64,000 nucleotides of DNA from Pyropia yezoensis (GCA_009829735.1 CM020619.1:30096063-30160062); one strand, 5' to 3'; shown: positions 21,520-32,675, counted from the stretch's first letter. Translations and numbers: made by a program. The notes: generated from the sequence alone by a model not told the origin.

Positions 21520-22074
21520 TGTGGCAGTATCGGCGGAAATGATGTCAGACTCACGGCCTGCAACCGGCCGCGGATCCGTGCAATAGGGGCGGCCGACGTC
21601 CGTGCGCACCCCAGACACAGAAATCCCAGAGTCCTTCTTCTTCTTCTTCTTTTTTTTTTTTTTTCGCGCAATCGCCCCCCTCGGGCACCGTGCCCGCGCT
21701 CATGTAGAGCCGGCACAGGCCCCCACGCCGGGGGCACGCACGCGTGCCCACACGGGCACCCGTGCACGCATGGCCCCCAGCGGTACGCAGGCGCGCCCAC
21801 ACGGGCACGCTCGTGCCAAGCCCCCCCTCTCGTGCACGCACTAAAAACGCAGGTGCGCGCACGCAACGGGCCCGAGATACGCTCGAGCACCACCCTCCAC
21901 ACAGGTCCCTGACAGTCCGGTACGGCACGGCCAGCACACCTCGGGAACGCCAGTCAAGTACCCGTGTGACATACAGTCACCGTCGTCGCGCAATGTCACT
22001 CACTCATTGGTCCGCATGTGACATCCCATAGCCGCGGCCGCAAGCACACTGCAGCCGCCGTCAAATTAGCCACA
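21520..22074 (-). repeat. 3' LTR of the Ty1/copia element
   Basis: Read on the minus strand the 555-bp block starts TGTGGCTAATTT and ends GATACTGCCACA, so its termini TGTGGC/GCCACA are perfect 6-bp inverted repeats. It directly follows a polypurine tract at the end of the copia pol frame. A 15-A run preceded by GAA-type repeats (minus strand) lies near 21635-21665. The flank beyond the low-coordinate end is TAAGC. No matching duplication or 5' LTR was found on the other side. Confidence 0.7.
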
Positions 22075-24069
22075 CTCCCCCCTTTCCCTTTCAGAGGGCT
22101 TGGAGGTCGCGGCGTCACGTATGATCCACTGCTGCACGGGTTGGTTGTCCTCCCCAGTGGTCAGAATGCGTTCGAGCGCAGCGCAGTGGTGTGGTTTTGT
22201 CAGCCCGTCAGCGGCGTTGTGCTCAGACTTGAGCAGGCCGACGTTGGAGATCTCCTGGTTGTTGTAGGCCTCTCGAGCCGCCGCCACATCAATCATGAGT
22301 CGTTTCTCCGTCGGGTGCGACGTGCGCGTGATGACGTCAAACAGCTGCTTGGAGTCAGTCAGCATGATGAGCGGGATGTGCTTGTGGTAGATACGCTCCA
22401 AGTCATACTTGATGACCAACGCTTCGTCAAACGCGTTGGCAAACGCATACACCTCGCCTGCCATGATGGAGCGCACCACTCGGCGTGACTTCTTGCTCGA
22501 GTATGACAGTACGTGGCAGGCCCCGCGATCGTCGCACAGCAAGATCAAGTAGCCCAGCTGGGACGACCCGTCATCGTTGGACGCAAAGGACGCGTCCGCG
22601 TACACCTTTAACCGCAGTGATCCACGTCGGAGGGTTCGGTAGATCAGCGCCCAATCGCTGGTGTTCTTGGCCAGCTTGATGGCCTTGTTCAGCTCTCGGA
22701 TGTGCCGCTTGCAGTACGACTTGGGGGTAGCTTGGGCCGCGCGGTTGATCGCGCAACACAGGTCCGGCCGGGTGTGCGAGAGCCAAGCGACAGCGGCGCG
22801 CACAGACGCAAACTCGTCGTACGTCGCCGACAGCTTCAGGGGGCTCAGGGCGGCAACATAGTTCGCCTGGTTCAACTCGAAGGACCAATCAGCGCCACGG
22901 GTTGAAGCGATGGTGACACCGAGAAACTCAAAGTTGTCCCACTGCCGGGGCTTGGCGTCAAATTGACGTAGAGTTGCCTCCGTGAGCACCTGAAAGGTCT
23001 CGTTGCCGCCGAGGATGCTGTCATCAACGTAATTGCCCAGCAGACCATCCACACTATCCGTTCCATCCCGCACGTAGAGCGCAGGGTCCCCCGTCGTAGG
23101 TGCCATACCCAGGTCGTCCTCCACATGGGCGGTGAACGTGGCGGCCCAGTAGTCGCCAGCGTCGCAGATCCCATAAAGCGGCCGCACCAGCTGCAGCACC
23201 TCGGCCTCACCGATCCCAAAGTACTCCCTGTCTTCCGCCCTCGGCTGCAGGTATACGTCACGGGTCATCTTCTCCATGCTCTGGAGGTAGGACTGGTTGA
23301 CGTCGTGCGCAAACAGTCGAAATCCACAAACCGCACTGGTAGACACCACCATCTTGGTCGAGCGCTGCCGCAACGTCGACAGGTTGTGGACCACGAACCG
23401 CTTATCTCGGTCTTTGTGGCCTTGCGCAACGTATCGCGACTTCGGCCGCTCCTCGGGGGATCCAGCGTGCTTGAGGGTATGCACAAAGCGTCCACCAACA
23501 ACGTTTGCCCCCTTAGGCAAAGAGCGCTTCTTGACCACCTTCATCGCGCCGCGCCCCAACAGGCCGTCCACCTCCCATTGAGTCGATGCTCGGAACGGCT
23601 CCGATTGGATGCGCACGTCGCTCTCCTTGAAGACCTCGGTAATCAGCGCATCAGACGTACGAAAGGTGTGCTCAGGAGGAGCGTCCGCTCGCGAGAGGGC
23701 GTGCAGCCCGTCATGATATCCGCGACGATATTTGAGACGGCATTCGAGGGTCGAACTCTGAAGCATCTCAGAAACCGTTCTTGAATATTTGCGAGGTGCA
23801 GCCGCGTTTTTTACGATATCAACTGCGACGTCAGAAACTTCAAAAGACTCGTCCGCCTGCCAGGAAACATGTTTCCTAATTATCTGGAAGAGCAGTAGCA
23901 AAAGTTGACAAGATTGCTTTGCGATATCTGTCCCAATGACATTTTGGGAAAGTTTCTCAGACGATCCTGGGATCGGCCTGAAGAACCACCCAGACAAATT
24001 CTTTTCAGGACTCTTCGAAAACCGGTCAAGCTCAGTTTCCACGAAGCGGTCGCAAAACGGGGTTGTCAA
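22066..24069 (-). CDS. Ty1/copia reverse transcriptase-RNase H, 5'-truncated
   Basis: This is a 667-codon minus frame. From about residue 155 it follows the copia RT: the FRASTQWEVDGLLGRGA opening, KSRYVAQGHKD, FAHDVNQSYLQS with the first catalytic Asp, LVRPLYGICDAGDYW, and the active-site YVDD near residue 345. Copia-type RNase H follows with VYADASFASNDDG, AGEVYAFANAF and LTDSKQLFDVI. The last codons overlap the polypurine tract and the stop lies 6 bp inside the LTR. Gag, protease and integrase are absent to the right of 24069, so the copy is 5'-truncated although the RT-RNase H frame is intact. The first ~150 residues have no copia homology that I can see and may be fused flank. Not autonomous. 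Confidence 0.85.
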   Translation of the reverse strand: MTTPFCDRFVETELDRFSKSPEKNLSGWFFRPIPGSSEKLSQNVIGTDIAKQSCQLLLLLFQIIRKHVSWQADESFEVSDVAVDIVKNAAAPRKYSRTVSEMLQSSTLECRLKYRRGYHDGLHALSRADAPPEHTFRTSDALITEVFKESDVRIQSEPFRASTQWEVDGLLGRGAMKVVKKRSLPKGANVVGGRFVHTLKHAGSPEERPKSRYVAQGHKDRDKRFVVHNLSTLRQRSTKMVVSTSAVCGFRLFAHDVNQSYLQSMEKMTRDVYLQPRAEDREYFGIGEAEVLQLVRPLYGICDAGDYWAATFTAHVEDDLGMAPTTGDPALYVRDGTDSVDGLLGNYVDDSILGGNETFQVLTEATLRQFDAKPRQWDNFEFLGVTIASTRGADWSFELNQANYVAALSPLKLSATYDEFASVRAAVAWLSHTRPDLCCAINRAAQATPKSYCKRHIRELNKAIKLAKNTSDWALIYRTLRRGSLRLKVYADASFASNDDGSSQLGYLILLCDDRGACHVLSYSSKKSRRVVRSIMAGEVYAFANAFDEALVIKYDLERIYHKHIPLIMLTDSKQLFDVITRTSHPTEKRLMIDVAAAREAYNNQEISNVGLLKSEHNAADGLTKPHHCAALERILTTGEDNQPVQQWIIRDAATSKPSERERGECG
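22075..22092 (-). other. Polypurine tract of the copia element
   Basis: On the minus strand GAAAGGGAAAGGGGGGAG immediately precedes the TGTGGC start of the 3' LTR, the expected priming site for plus-strand DNA synthesis. Confidence 0.7.
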
Positions 24070-25481
24070 AAACGAATGTTTTTGTCGCGCTGCTCAGTAA
24101 TGCATTCATCAATTGCCTTCATTCTTTCATTGTACCATTCCCATTTAATCATTAACCTTTTTAGTGTAAGTAATTGCACAGTGCATGTCGTGTTGAGGGG
24201 TTCTTTTCTGCCGCTGATTGCTGTTCACAGCGTCGCCGAGCATGCGCTGTTGTGGGTGCCGTTTGCTTTGCGCCTGTGGAGCTTGTCGCGACCCGGCCCG
24301 CTTTTCCCCTAGAAAGTCCCGAGCGGTCTTCTCCGCTCTTGCCGCTGCACATTACTTCGTTTAGCGACGTGTCATGGCCTCTCGCACAGCTGCTACGGTC
24401 GGAGCTGGCGCACGAGCTTCAAGAGTCTCGGGGTTGCGGTTGGATCGACACGTCAGCGAGGGCTGTGGCTGGAGTGGGATGTACGGCAAGAGTCAAACAG
24501 TCTTTCCGTTGATTGTGCTGGAGCCTCAGGGCTCCCGGCCTCGCGCCCCAGCATTGGCTCGGGCCGCAGGGAAAGTGACACGACTTTGTAGTTAATTTTG
24601 CTGCCTGGAAACGGGGCCTTTGTCGCCTTTCAAACAAGCTGTTGAAGGACAAGCAGCTGAACGGGATTCGGCTGGCAGTTCATCTCTCGAACTGCGGCAA
24701 ATGTCGCCGCGCCCCCTGAGGAGGGAGGGGGGGGCGCTTGCTCAGCCTCTTCGCATGGCCCTAGCGCAGTCTCTACGGGGGGGCTCTCGAAGATGGCAGT
24801 GAACGGGGAGAGGAGTTGGCGCAGCCGCCGGCATGGCAAGCGCGCGGAGAGCCTGCCGAAGTAACTTCTATTCGGGTTGAAATTGTCCATTGTTTTTAGT
24901 ATAAAGGTCAAATAAGTGGACAATCAATGCATGGTGGGTCCCTGAGACCCTTTCATTAATGTATTCATTCATTGATGCATTAATGAAAATAACGTGAATA
25001 CGTTGAGCCCCGTAACAGCCCTGTCGCAAAACTCTGTGTGGCGCGCAGCGCCCCTTATCCACTCCACGCCGAATCCGATGATACAAATCGCGCCCCAGGC
25101 GCGATTCACAGCCCTACAAAAACCGAGCCCAATCGTCGCATTACAGTGCGTCTCCATTCATATCCCGCTCGGATGCTGGTCCGGTGGGATAAGGACAGGA
25201 AATCCGACGATTGCAATGCATTTTGCGATCGACTGTTCTGAATGACAGCGAGTGAAGCGCAGTCGATCGTCAGAGGCCCCATAGCGACAACAATTTTGGG
25301 ACCGTAAAAGGGTGCACCGCCGCCGTCGCCGGCGGCCGTCGCGGTCATCGCCGCCGTCGTAGGCCCCACTGCTGTCCCCTGACCACCCGCCCCCCCCCTC
25401 CTCCTCCCCCTCCCTCCTCCCCTTCCCCCCTCCTTCCCTCACCCAGCCCCCGCCGACTCTGGTGCACGTTTGGGCTGCTCC
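24070..25481. other. Non-coding stretch with AT-rich palindromic patch
   Basis: The sequence is less GC-rich than its surroundings. At 24953-24985 the self-complementary CATTAATG occurs twice around TATTCATTCATTGATG. No transposase terminus for the downstream Tigger-like gene was found. C/T-rich runs (25380-25440) lead directly into its ATG. Confidence 0.4.
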
Positions 25482-28115
25482 ATGGCTTCCCTCTCCTCGC
25501 AGGGCGAGGCGGTAGCCCGTGCTATGCAGGCATCCTTCATTGGGGCCGCGCCCGGTCTGGCTGCGCAGGCCCCCGGTGCCGTGCGTGCGGCTGCGGTGAC
25601 CGCTGCGGCTGCGGGGGAGGCCATCCTCGCTGCGCGCGAGAGCGGCGTGGATGTTGATGCGGCGGCTGCACCCCCATCGCCGGCCGACTCGACGGTGATC
25701 TCCAAGAAGCCGCGGAAGGAGCGCGTGCCCATCACCATCGCCGTCAAGAAGCAGATCTGCCGCTTGCGCTCGCAGGGGCGCGCGTGGTCGTCGGTGCTGG
25801 CCTCGCTGCCCACGGGGGTCTCCAAAAAGGCGGCACGCAAGGTGTACAGGGCGCGCCAAGAGTGGCTGGCCATGCCCGACGACGACGCGACCGGGATGCG
25901 GACCGTCGTGCGCAAGGGGCACTACGCGGGCGTTGACGACCGCCTGCGGGCGTGGCTGGCGGCCATTGAGCAGCTGGAGCACAAGACTGTGCCCATTTCT
26001 TTTGGGCTTTTGCAGGCCAAGGCGGTAGAAATTGGGAGGGCTCTCAAGCTTGACGACTTCCGCGCCAGCCGGGGCTACTTACGAGGCTTTTTGTCAAGGA
26101 CGGGCATTAAGTCCGTGAAGCTGCACAGTCAAGGAGGGGCGGTGGACAAGGAGGCGACGGAGCGCGGCATGGAGGCGGTGCGCAAGGGGCTGGAGGCGTA
26201 CCGCGCGGAGGACATCTTCAACATGGATGAAACGGGTCTTTTCTTCCGCTGCTTGCCCTCGCAGTCCTACGTGTCCGCCAGGGCGCGCCGTGAGGCGCGC
26301 GGCGTCAAGTCCATGAAGGCGAAGTGTGGTAGTATTGACCCCCAGGTAGGGGGGCAACACGTGCCATGCAAGGGGCGGCAGGCCACTAGCCTGACCCGTT
26401 CCTCCCCCTGCATTTGGGTCCATATTCCCTAAGTTTGGGATAGTTAGCTTAGTAGTAAATCCAACTTGGATTTGAGGGTTTTCTGCATTTATCGTCTTGA
26501 ATTTTCGTGTGGCCCGGTGGGCAGGTGCTGGGGTGGGAGATTCTGAGTGGCGAGATTCTGAGTGGACCCTGGGGGGATAAGGGGAGGGACAGCGGGGCTT
26601 GGCCCTGCGTCCCCGTCCCGACCAAGAAACTGTTGGACCACACACCATCCTCTTGTTTGTCAGTGGGGGGTTTGCCCCACAACAGGGACAGAGTGTGTGC
26701 GACTTGCACTTCTTCCGGTTCCCCCGACACGGGAGGCAGCCCTTGTACACCGCCCCAACTTGGGTGCCGTGTGTGCGAGTGGTTTTTGCCACACGAAGGA
26801 CCGCGTCACGCTGGTGTGCTGCACGAACGCGACCAGCGGGGAGAAGCTAACGATCGCCATCATCGGGAAGTCCATGGCTCCACTGTGCTTTTGAGAAGCT
26901 GGACGGACCCCCCCCGTCCCCTACTTGGACCAGGCGAACGCGTGGATGGACGCCACTCGCTTCCAGAAGTGGTTTGACAGGTTGTTTGTGCCGGGGACCG
27001 TGGAGGGGTGCCCCCGCCGCGTCGCCTTGATTTCGGACGACGCGTCCTCTCACGGGTCCGAGGTTGGTCATCCTCGAGTGGAATTCATCTTTCTTCCCCC
27101 TAATTCCACGGCACGGAACCAGCCAATAAATGCTGGCATTATTGCCGCTATCAAGCGCGGCTACCGGCGCCGCTTCCTCTGGCGCACTGTGACCGCCCTT
27201 GGTGACGCGATGTCGGCGGCTGTCGACGAGGTGCTCCCCGCTGGACTTTCGCAGCCAGTCGCCCCTGCTCGGGGCGTCGCCGGCGCCGCCTCTGGGCGCG
27301 ACGCGCAAGCAGCTGGCCAGGGTGGCGCACCGGCAGGCGGAGTGGGCGCCACGCCCGCCCCTGCATCGGTTTCGACTGCCCCCGCGCCTGCCGCGGACGC
27401 CCCCGCGTCGGCCGAAGCGGTCCCCGCGTACGAAGACGCCGTCGTCGTGGCCGCCCGCGCGACGGCCGCCAGCGTCTCTGCATGGACCGCGGCCGCCCCC
27501 ACGACGGCCGACAGTGTTATTGTGGCCGGCCCCGCGTCGGCCGCGGCCGTGCCTGTGTCGGCCGACGTCACTATCCTGGCCGGAGGGGCCCTCCCCGCGG
27601 CCGCGTGCGGTGGGCCATCGTTTCTCACCCCCCGTGACGAGTATGCGCAGGCGCTGGATGACCAAGAGATTGCTGGCGTTGTGGCGCGCCCGCGCGGCCG
27701 CCCCGCCGGCTGGGGCAGCGGCCTGCTCGCCGGCGGGGCCGCCAACCTGATGGACGTGGCCATCATGGTCAAGGATGCGTGGGAGGAGCTGACGTCGTCC
27801 GCCATTTCGCACTGCTGGGCAAAGGCGGACGTTCTCGGCGCCGTCCACAACGTGGACCTGCTCCGCCTGCACGGCGAGTACCGTCGGTCGTTCCGCTCTG
27901 TGTCGGACGACGTCGACGTCATGCTGGAGCTCATGCGGGGCACGTCGCTCGGTAGCGAGGCCCTGTCGGGGCTGGACGATGCGGCCCAGCGGTCCGTGCT
28001 GGAAGAGTGGATGGAGATTGCAGACCGTCCTGCTGGGGTGGTCGGCGCGGCGGATGCCGTTGTGCAGGACTTGGGGACCGCGGGGCCAGACGTGGCTGAA
28101 AGCGCCGACTCGTAG
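25482..28115 (+). pseudogene. Tigger/pogo-type (CENP-B-like) transposase, interrupted
   Basis: The ATG at 25482 starts MASLSSQGEAVARAMQ. A helix-turn-helix region follows (VPITIAVKKQICRLRSQGRA onward, residues about 82-130), then a CENP-B-type second DNA-binding segment, then the DDE_1 domain. DIFNMDETGLFF holds the first catalytic Asp. After an inserted LTR the frame resumes with DRVTLVCCTNATSGEKLTIA, and later ALISDDASSH and FLPPNSTARNQPIN give the remaining DDE_1 landmarks. A TGA at 26892-26894 breaks the frame between the two halves of the domain. The C-terminus is a long Ala-rich linker followed by DVAIMVKDAWEELTSSAISH, as in other Tigger proteins. The stop is at 28115. The interruption and the nonsense codon make it non-functional. 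No terminal inverted repeats were found, so it could be a decayed transposon or a degenerated domesticated gene. Confidence 0.8.
26325..26793 (+). mobile_element. Solo LTR of the A/B gypsy family
   Basis: This 469-bp copy starts TGTGGTAGTATTGACC and ends GTTTTTGCCACA, closely matching the 468-bp LTRs of elements A and B over its full length. It is flanked on both sides by CGAAG (26320-26324 and 26794-26798), a perfect 5-bp target-site duplication. No internal element sequence is present, so this is the product of LTR-LTR recombination after insertion into the transposase gene. Confidence 0.93.
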
Positions 28116-30094
28116 TGCCACGACTCGTACTTGATTGTGCCGACTTAGAGGGTGAGAGTTTCAGTTTTTTGCATCTGACTCTTGGCGTCCGTCCTCTTCG
28201 GCAGGCACATCATCCCCCCTGAGGAACACACCTTGGCAGCACCACCCCCCACCCCGTTTCCCACCTGAGTACATCCTCTCCAGCATGATCGGTGTTCGTG
28301 CATGATGCTCCACTCCCGCCTCACCATCACGGCATGATGCTTGACAAAGTAAAAACAAAGGTCCCATAGGGACACACCCCCTAATCAGGCCCACTCAATA
28401 CTTCCCCACCGTCCCCCCTCCCCACTCACGTGCCACAAAGCCGATGGCTCGCGGACGACAACTTTCAGTGCCCCACTCGTCAGCGTCAGGCCCGTCGTGA
28501 GAGACACCCTCGACCACCGTTGCGCGTCCTTGCCGCTTGCCCCCCCTCACCTCCCCTGCCCTTCGGGCAACGTCGCCCCCTGCGCCCTTGTCCCAGCAAT
28601 AGCCACCGACAGGAAGCGCTCGTGGACGTCACGGCCGCCGACAGCGCCTCTACAACGTCCGACACTTGTGCAGACAGCCTGGGGGGGGGGCGTCAGCGGA
28701 TGCAGCACAACCGGGGAAAAAGTAGCGGCCACCGTCGCCCGGTTGAATGGGGGGCGGTGGAGGATGAAGGGGAAAGAGATCTGCGTGCCAGGATTGAGCA
28801 GGATCGGGGGCGGGGGGGGGGGTGGATTGCAGAGATTGGCGGTGGGGGGGGGGGATGGCGGGCGGGGGGGGCGGTGGGGGGGGGGGGGGGGGGGGGGGGT
28901 GCAGGCGGGAGCTCCGCCCCATCCTCGACCGCCCAACCTCATGCCACGCGCATATGCTACAGCCGAGAAGGGGCGTCGGCAGCGTCGTGGTACTGCCGTT
29001 GAGGAGGGGGCTGAAGGGGAAGAGGCGGGGTCGGTGGAGTAGGCGGCACGCGGACGCAAGGCAACGCTCGGCTTGCGGCAGTCGATCATGCAAGAGTCTG
29101 TCGGCCGATTGTCGGACATGATCGTTGTGTCAACGTCAATATTGGGGGTCAATCGTGTCAGTTTAAAATTGCCCGTGCAGGATGGAAACGACATCTGTCT
29201 CTCAGGAGGGTGGGATATGAATGGAGACGCACTGTATTTTCTTCTTCGAGTTGCCGTGCTCGCGCGTGAAATTGCTTTGCTCGAGCGGCGGCTATCTGTA
29301 TTTCTCGAGCGCGGCCGTGGGAATGGCAAGACTTGGATGTATGTAATTCTCCATGTATGGTGGAGTCGGGTGCGCGCCGCTGTCTCTCCCACCCCGCGCG
29401 TGCGGAATGCACGGTCAGCGGCAGCGGCACGCTCTGCCGCGCTGACGGCCTCACGCCCACCGCGACGCCACCACCCATGGGTCGCTTCGCCTGTTTGCAT
29501 CGACGGCCGTGACGCGTAACTAGCTATCTACTGTACTGCTAGCCTCCACCCCAATCCTCCGCGCTCCTGGCCGGACACTCTACCACCCATTGGCCGCGGC
29601 GCCTCCACCACGTGCCACCCCCGTGCACGCCCCGGTCGGCAGTCGTTGCCACTGGAGCCACATCGCTCCGCGCTCCCCGCTTGGCGCCGCCCACCGCGAG
29701 GGGCACTGGCAGTGCCTTTGGGGGAGCAGTACCGGTGGGGACCGCCCTCCCTCCACTGCAACCCGTTTTCCCCACCCTCTGTCCCTTCCCCGTCTTCCCC
29801 CTCTTTCACACCCCGCCTTCCCCGTCGCGGCTGCCGGTCAATGGCGAAGACACCTTGCCGACAGTCGCCTGCCGCTGCGTCCCGCCTGGTGCTCCGCCGC
29901 CGCCTCCCACCTTCAGTCTCCTACTCACCCGCTGCGATTGCTGCCATCGCCTTCGGTGCCGCCGCCCCGGCCGCCCCCGCCCCCGCCGCCGCCTCCGCTG
30001 CACCCGCCACAGCCCCCGTAGGCACCGTTCCCGACTGTGCCTCGTGGCAGCCGCCCCTGCTGTCTCGCCGCCCGTCGATCGTTGCGGGGGGCTC
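28116..30094. other. Non-coding stretch with long poly-G run
   Basis: No family motif is visible in any frame. A nearly uninterrupted G run lies at about 28860-28900, with shorter G runs from 28680. Upstream of the NYN gene (29530-30094) the plus strand is C-rich and open without stops, so the gene's 5' boundary is unclear. Confidence 0.45.
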
Positions 30095-31814
30095 ATGATG
30101 CGGCCAACTGCGCTGCGGCAGGCGTGCCCGACGGGGGGAATGACTGCCGCTGTCGCCTCTACTGCCGCTGCTGCCGCTGCCATCCCCTCTGCCACCTCTC
30201 CTGCCATCCTCGGTGGGGGTCCTGCTTTTGCCGCTTCGCCACGGCTCGCCACGCTGACACTCGCGCCACCCACAGGTGGGAGTGTCGCCAGCGGCTGCGG
30301 CGGCGGTGAAGCGCGGGCGGCCGCCTGCCGACGTGCTGCTGCCGTCATTGCAGCCGCGGCTGCCCCATGTCGGCCACCGCCCGTGTGGCGGGGCGTTGCT
30401 CCTCCGTGCCGCCAATGGGCGGGCGCAGCCGGCTGGGTGTCAGGCGGCAGCCCACTGAATGCTGACGGTGGGGCTGCTGCCGCCGCTGCCGCCGCAGTGT
30501 CGGGGCAGCGACATCGGCGGTTGTTGCCCCCCGGCGGTGACGTGGTCATGCGTGCCAAGCGGGAGGCACGCAAGCGGCCGCCGGCCCCGCGTAATGGCGG
30601 CGGTGATGGCGACGAAGGGGCGGCCCCCGCCCCGCGTCCAGCCCGCGTCGACTCTAACCTCAACCTCTCCCTCCGGCAGCAGCTGCGAGTGGCCAAAGAG
30701 GCGGCCGCAGCTGCCGCTGCGGAAGACGGTGGCGGCGGCGGTGGCGGCGGCGCCGCTGGGCGCCCCCGCCCCGCGCTGCGCACCAAGTTCCGCCGCTTCA
30801 AGAGTGACGAGGTGGTGGCAGAGGCGTGGGCTGCCAAGCAGCGGCGCAAGGCGGAGGAGCGGGCGCGCATGCCGGACGGCAAGTACGTGGTGGGTCCCGC
30901 TCCGATTGCCTACATTGACGGCTACAACGTCATTGGGTGGTGGCCACAGCTTAAGAAGCGGCGGGACGCGGGGGATATGGCCGGCGCTCGGCGGCGGCTG
31001 TTGGGGTACGTGGAGGAGTTTGCAAGCGTACGGGGGTGGCTGTGCGTGCTGGTTTTCGACGCCAACAACACGGGTACGTTTGGGGGGTTGGGTGCCGTAG
31101 GCGGTGGGGCTTTGGGCTTTGCGAGGGTGGTTGGCAGGGGCTCACCGGAATGCCCCAAGCGGCACTGCGCGTAGCGCGGCGGCCCCGCGCGTACCACACT
31201 AGCACACATCAGCGCGCTCGTGCTTCGTGACACGCGGTCTTCGAAGACTTGACGTCGGCCGATGAATTTCGGCGAGGCGTTCTCGTCTTCAAGCGGGGTA
31301 TCTTTGTGCTGCCATCCGTTACCGTCTGGCTTCATGTCCTGACCGCCTGGTGTTCATGTGGTTCATCTGGTGGTTGCTGCATGTACCGGGATTGACGTTT
31401 GTGACGGCCTCCCATTTCTCTGCCTTGGCTCTTTCCCCCTCTTCCCTCCCCACAGACAACAGCCGCCACATTGAGTCTGTCTCGGATGCAGTCTCGGTCG
31501 TTTACACGGGTGACGAGACGGCCGACTCGTACATTGAGGCGGCCACGCTCGCCGATTGCCGCGAGGCCAAGCGGCAGGTGTGGGCGGCCACGTCGGACTT
31601 TGCGCAGGCGCGGCTGACGGGCGCACAGGGGGCCCACGTCATCTCGTCGCGCCTCTTTGTCGCGCAGCTGACCGCCGCGCGGCGGGAGGCGCGTCAAAAC
31701 GCGAGCGCCGCCGACGATATCGGCGCCGCTCGCGGGGCGGCAATGCTCATCAATAACGTCGACCCGACCGTCCGAGACGCGCTGTACAAATTGAGAGACC
31801 AGCTGGACGGGTAA
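30095..31814 (+). CDS. NYN/YacP-type ribonuclease-like protein, two exons
   Basis: Exon 1 is 30095-31073 and exon 2 is 31456-31814. Joined they give about 445 residues ending QLDG-stop. The N-terminal half is Ala/Arg/Pro-rich and could include an organelle transit peptide. The NYN domain begins near residue 270 with IAYIDGYNVIGWW (first acidic residue). It continues LCVLVFDANNT across the splice site, then VVYTGDETADSYIE (ADSxIE, further acidic ligands) and WAATSDFAQARL...GAHVISSRLF. This is the YacP (DUF901) arrangement of a PIN-like metal-dependent nuclease fold. Bacterial YacP (Rae1) is a ribosome-associated endoribonuclease, and algal and plant relatives are often plastid proteins. The acidic site looks complete. 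The start at 30095 is the first good ATG pair in a frame open much further upstream. Confidence 0.8.
31074..31455 (+). other. Intron of the NYN-domain gene
   Basis: The donor is G|GTACGT at 31073/31074 and the acceptor CCCTCCCCACAG at 31455 follows a pyrimidine-rich tract. The splice falls after the first base of a codon (ACG G|AC AAC), and only this junction links the two halves of the NYN domain in frame. The length is 382 bp. Confidence 0.85.
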
Positions 31815-32042
31815 GGCGGGGACCCGGAAAGGGTTGGGGGGGAGTGGGAGCGGGGGAGGGGGGAGGAAGGAGCGGGGAGGGGAGATGAAACGTCCAGGTG
31901 TGCCCGTCGACGGTGGCGCGCTACGTCAAAGGGGGAGAGAGGCGCTTTCATTGGAGGTGAGCCGGGCGCTGTGGGCCTGTTAATAGTCCATTCCATTTTT
32001 ATGCCTCCCCACGGTCCCCCGGCGCCTGGCCGGCGCGCTGGG

Positions 32043-32675
32043 TCAGTCGAGGAAGGAAAAGTGCAGGCGGGCGCGCACCACCTCCGCCTCCCCCTCCCCC
32101 CCCCTCCTCACCGGCGGGTCTCCCCCCTCCGCCCCGGCCAACGGCGGCGCCCCCGTCCCCGTCACCGGCCGCGGAGGCGGCGGCAGCCGGTCATGAGGGG
32201 CGCCCCCCTCCCCCTTCCCTTCCCCGCACCCGTCGTCGCCGCTCGCAGGCACGTACGCCCGCGCAGCGACCACCCCGTACCGTCGGCGGCCGGTCAGCAG
32301 CTCCACCCGGACCAGTACGGTGATGGGGCAGACGCCCACCACCCCTCCCCCCTCCTCCCACCGCGCCGGAAGCAGGTGCCCCGCCCCCCCCCGCCCACGA
32401 GGCGACGGCGGCGACGGCGGCGGCGCAAACGCCACCGCGTCCATGCCGACAAAGACGGGCGTCGGGAAGGCGGCGTAGGCAGGGGTCAGCCGTAGCAGCG
32501 CCGCGGCGGCCTGGCCAAGGGCGTCGAGGAGGGCAGGCCGGCTGGTGGCCGCGCCGCCCAGCGCGGCGGTGAGCACAGGGGGGGCCGCTGAGGTAATGTG
32601 GGAGAGGAAGAGGAAGGGCGGGCGGTGGCGGAGGAGGGAGGTGAGGGGGGGGGGTGGAGGTGGCAGGGGGGGCAT
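32043..32675 (-). CDS. HotDog-fold, FabZ-like dehydratase homologue
   Basis: The 210-residue frame opens MPPLPPPPPPLTSLLRHRPP then FLFLSHI, which resembles the FabZ N-terminus (LPHRxPFLLVDR). LLDALGQAAAALLRL matches the EALAQ helix, VFVGMDAVAF the FLAGIDxxRF strand, and PITVLVRVELLTGRRRYGVV with EVVRARLHFSFL the two long C-terminal HotDog strands. FabZ proteins dehydrate 3-hydroxyacyl-ACP in fatty-acid synthesis, in algae within the plastid. Here the segment that should hold the GHFPGxPVxPG catalytic loop reads GGAATSRPA, with no His, so activity is doubtful. Gly/Pro-rich inserts lie between the later strands. It may be a divergent HotDog protein, an inactive paralogue or a decaying copy. Confidence 0.45.
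   Translation of the reverse strand: MPPLPPPPPPLTSLLRHRPPFLFLSHITSAAPPVLTAALGGAATSRPALLDALGQAAAALLRLTPAYAAFPTPVFVGMDAVAFAPPPSPPSPRGRGGAGHLLPARWEEGGGVVGVCPITVLVRVELLTGRRRYGVVAARAYVPASGDDGCGEGKGEGGAPHDRLPPPPRPVTGTGAPPLAGAEGGDPPVRRGGEGEAEVVRARLHFSFLD

Noticed and set aside
24953..24985. CATTAATG palindromes as the terminus of the Tigger-like element
   Set aside because: No inverted partner was found after the transposase stop at 28115.
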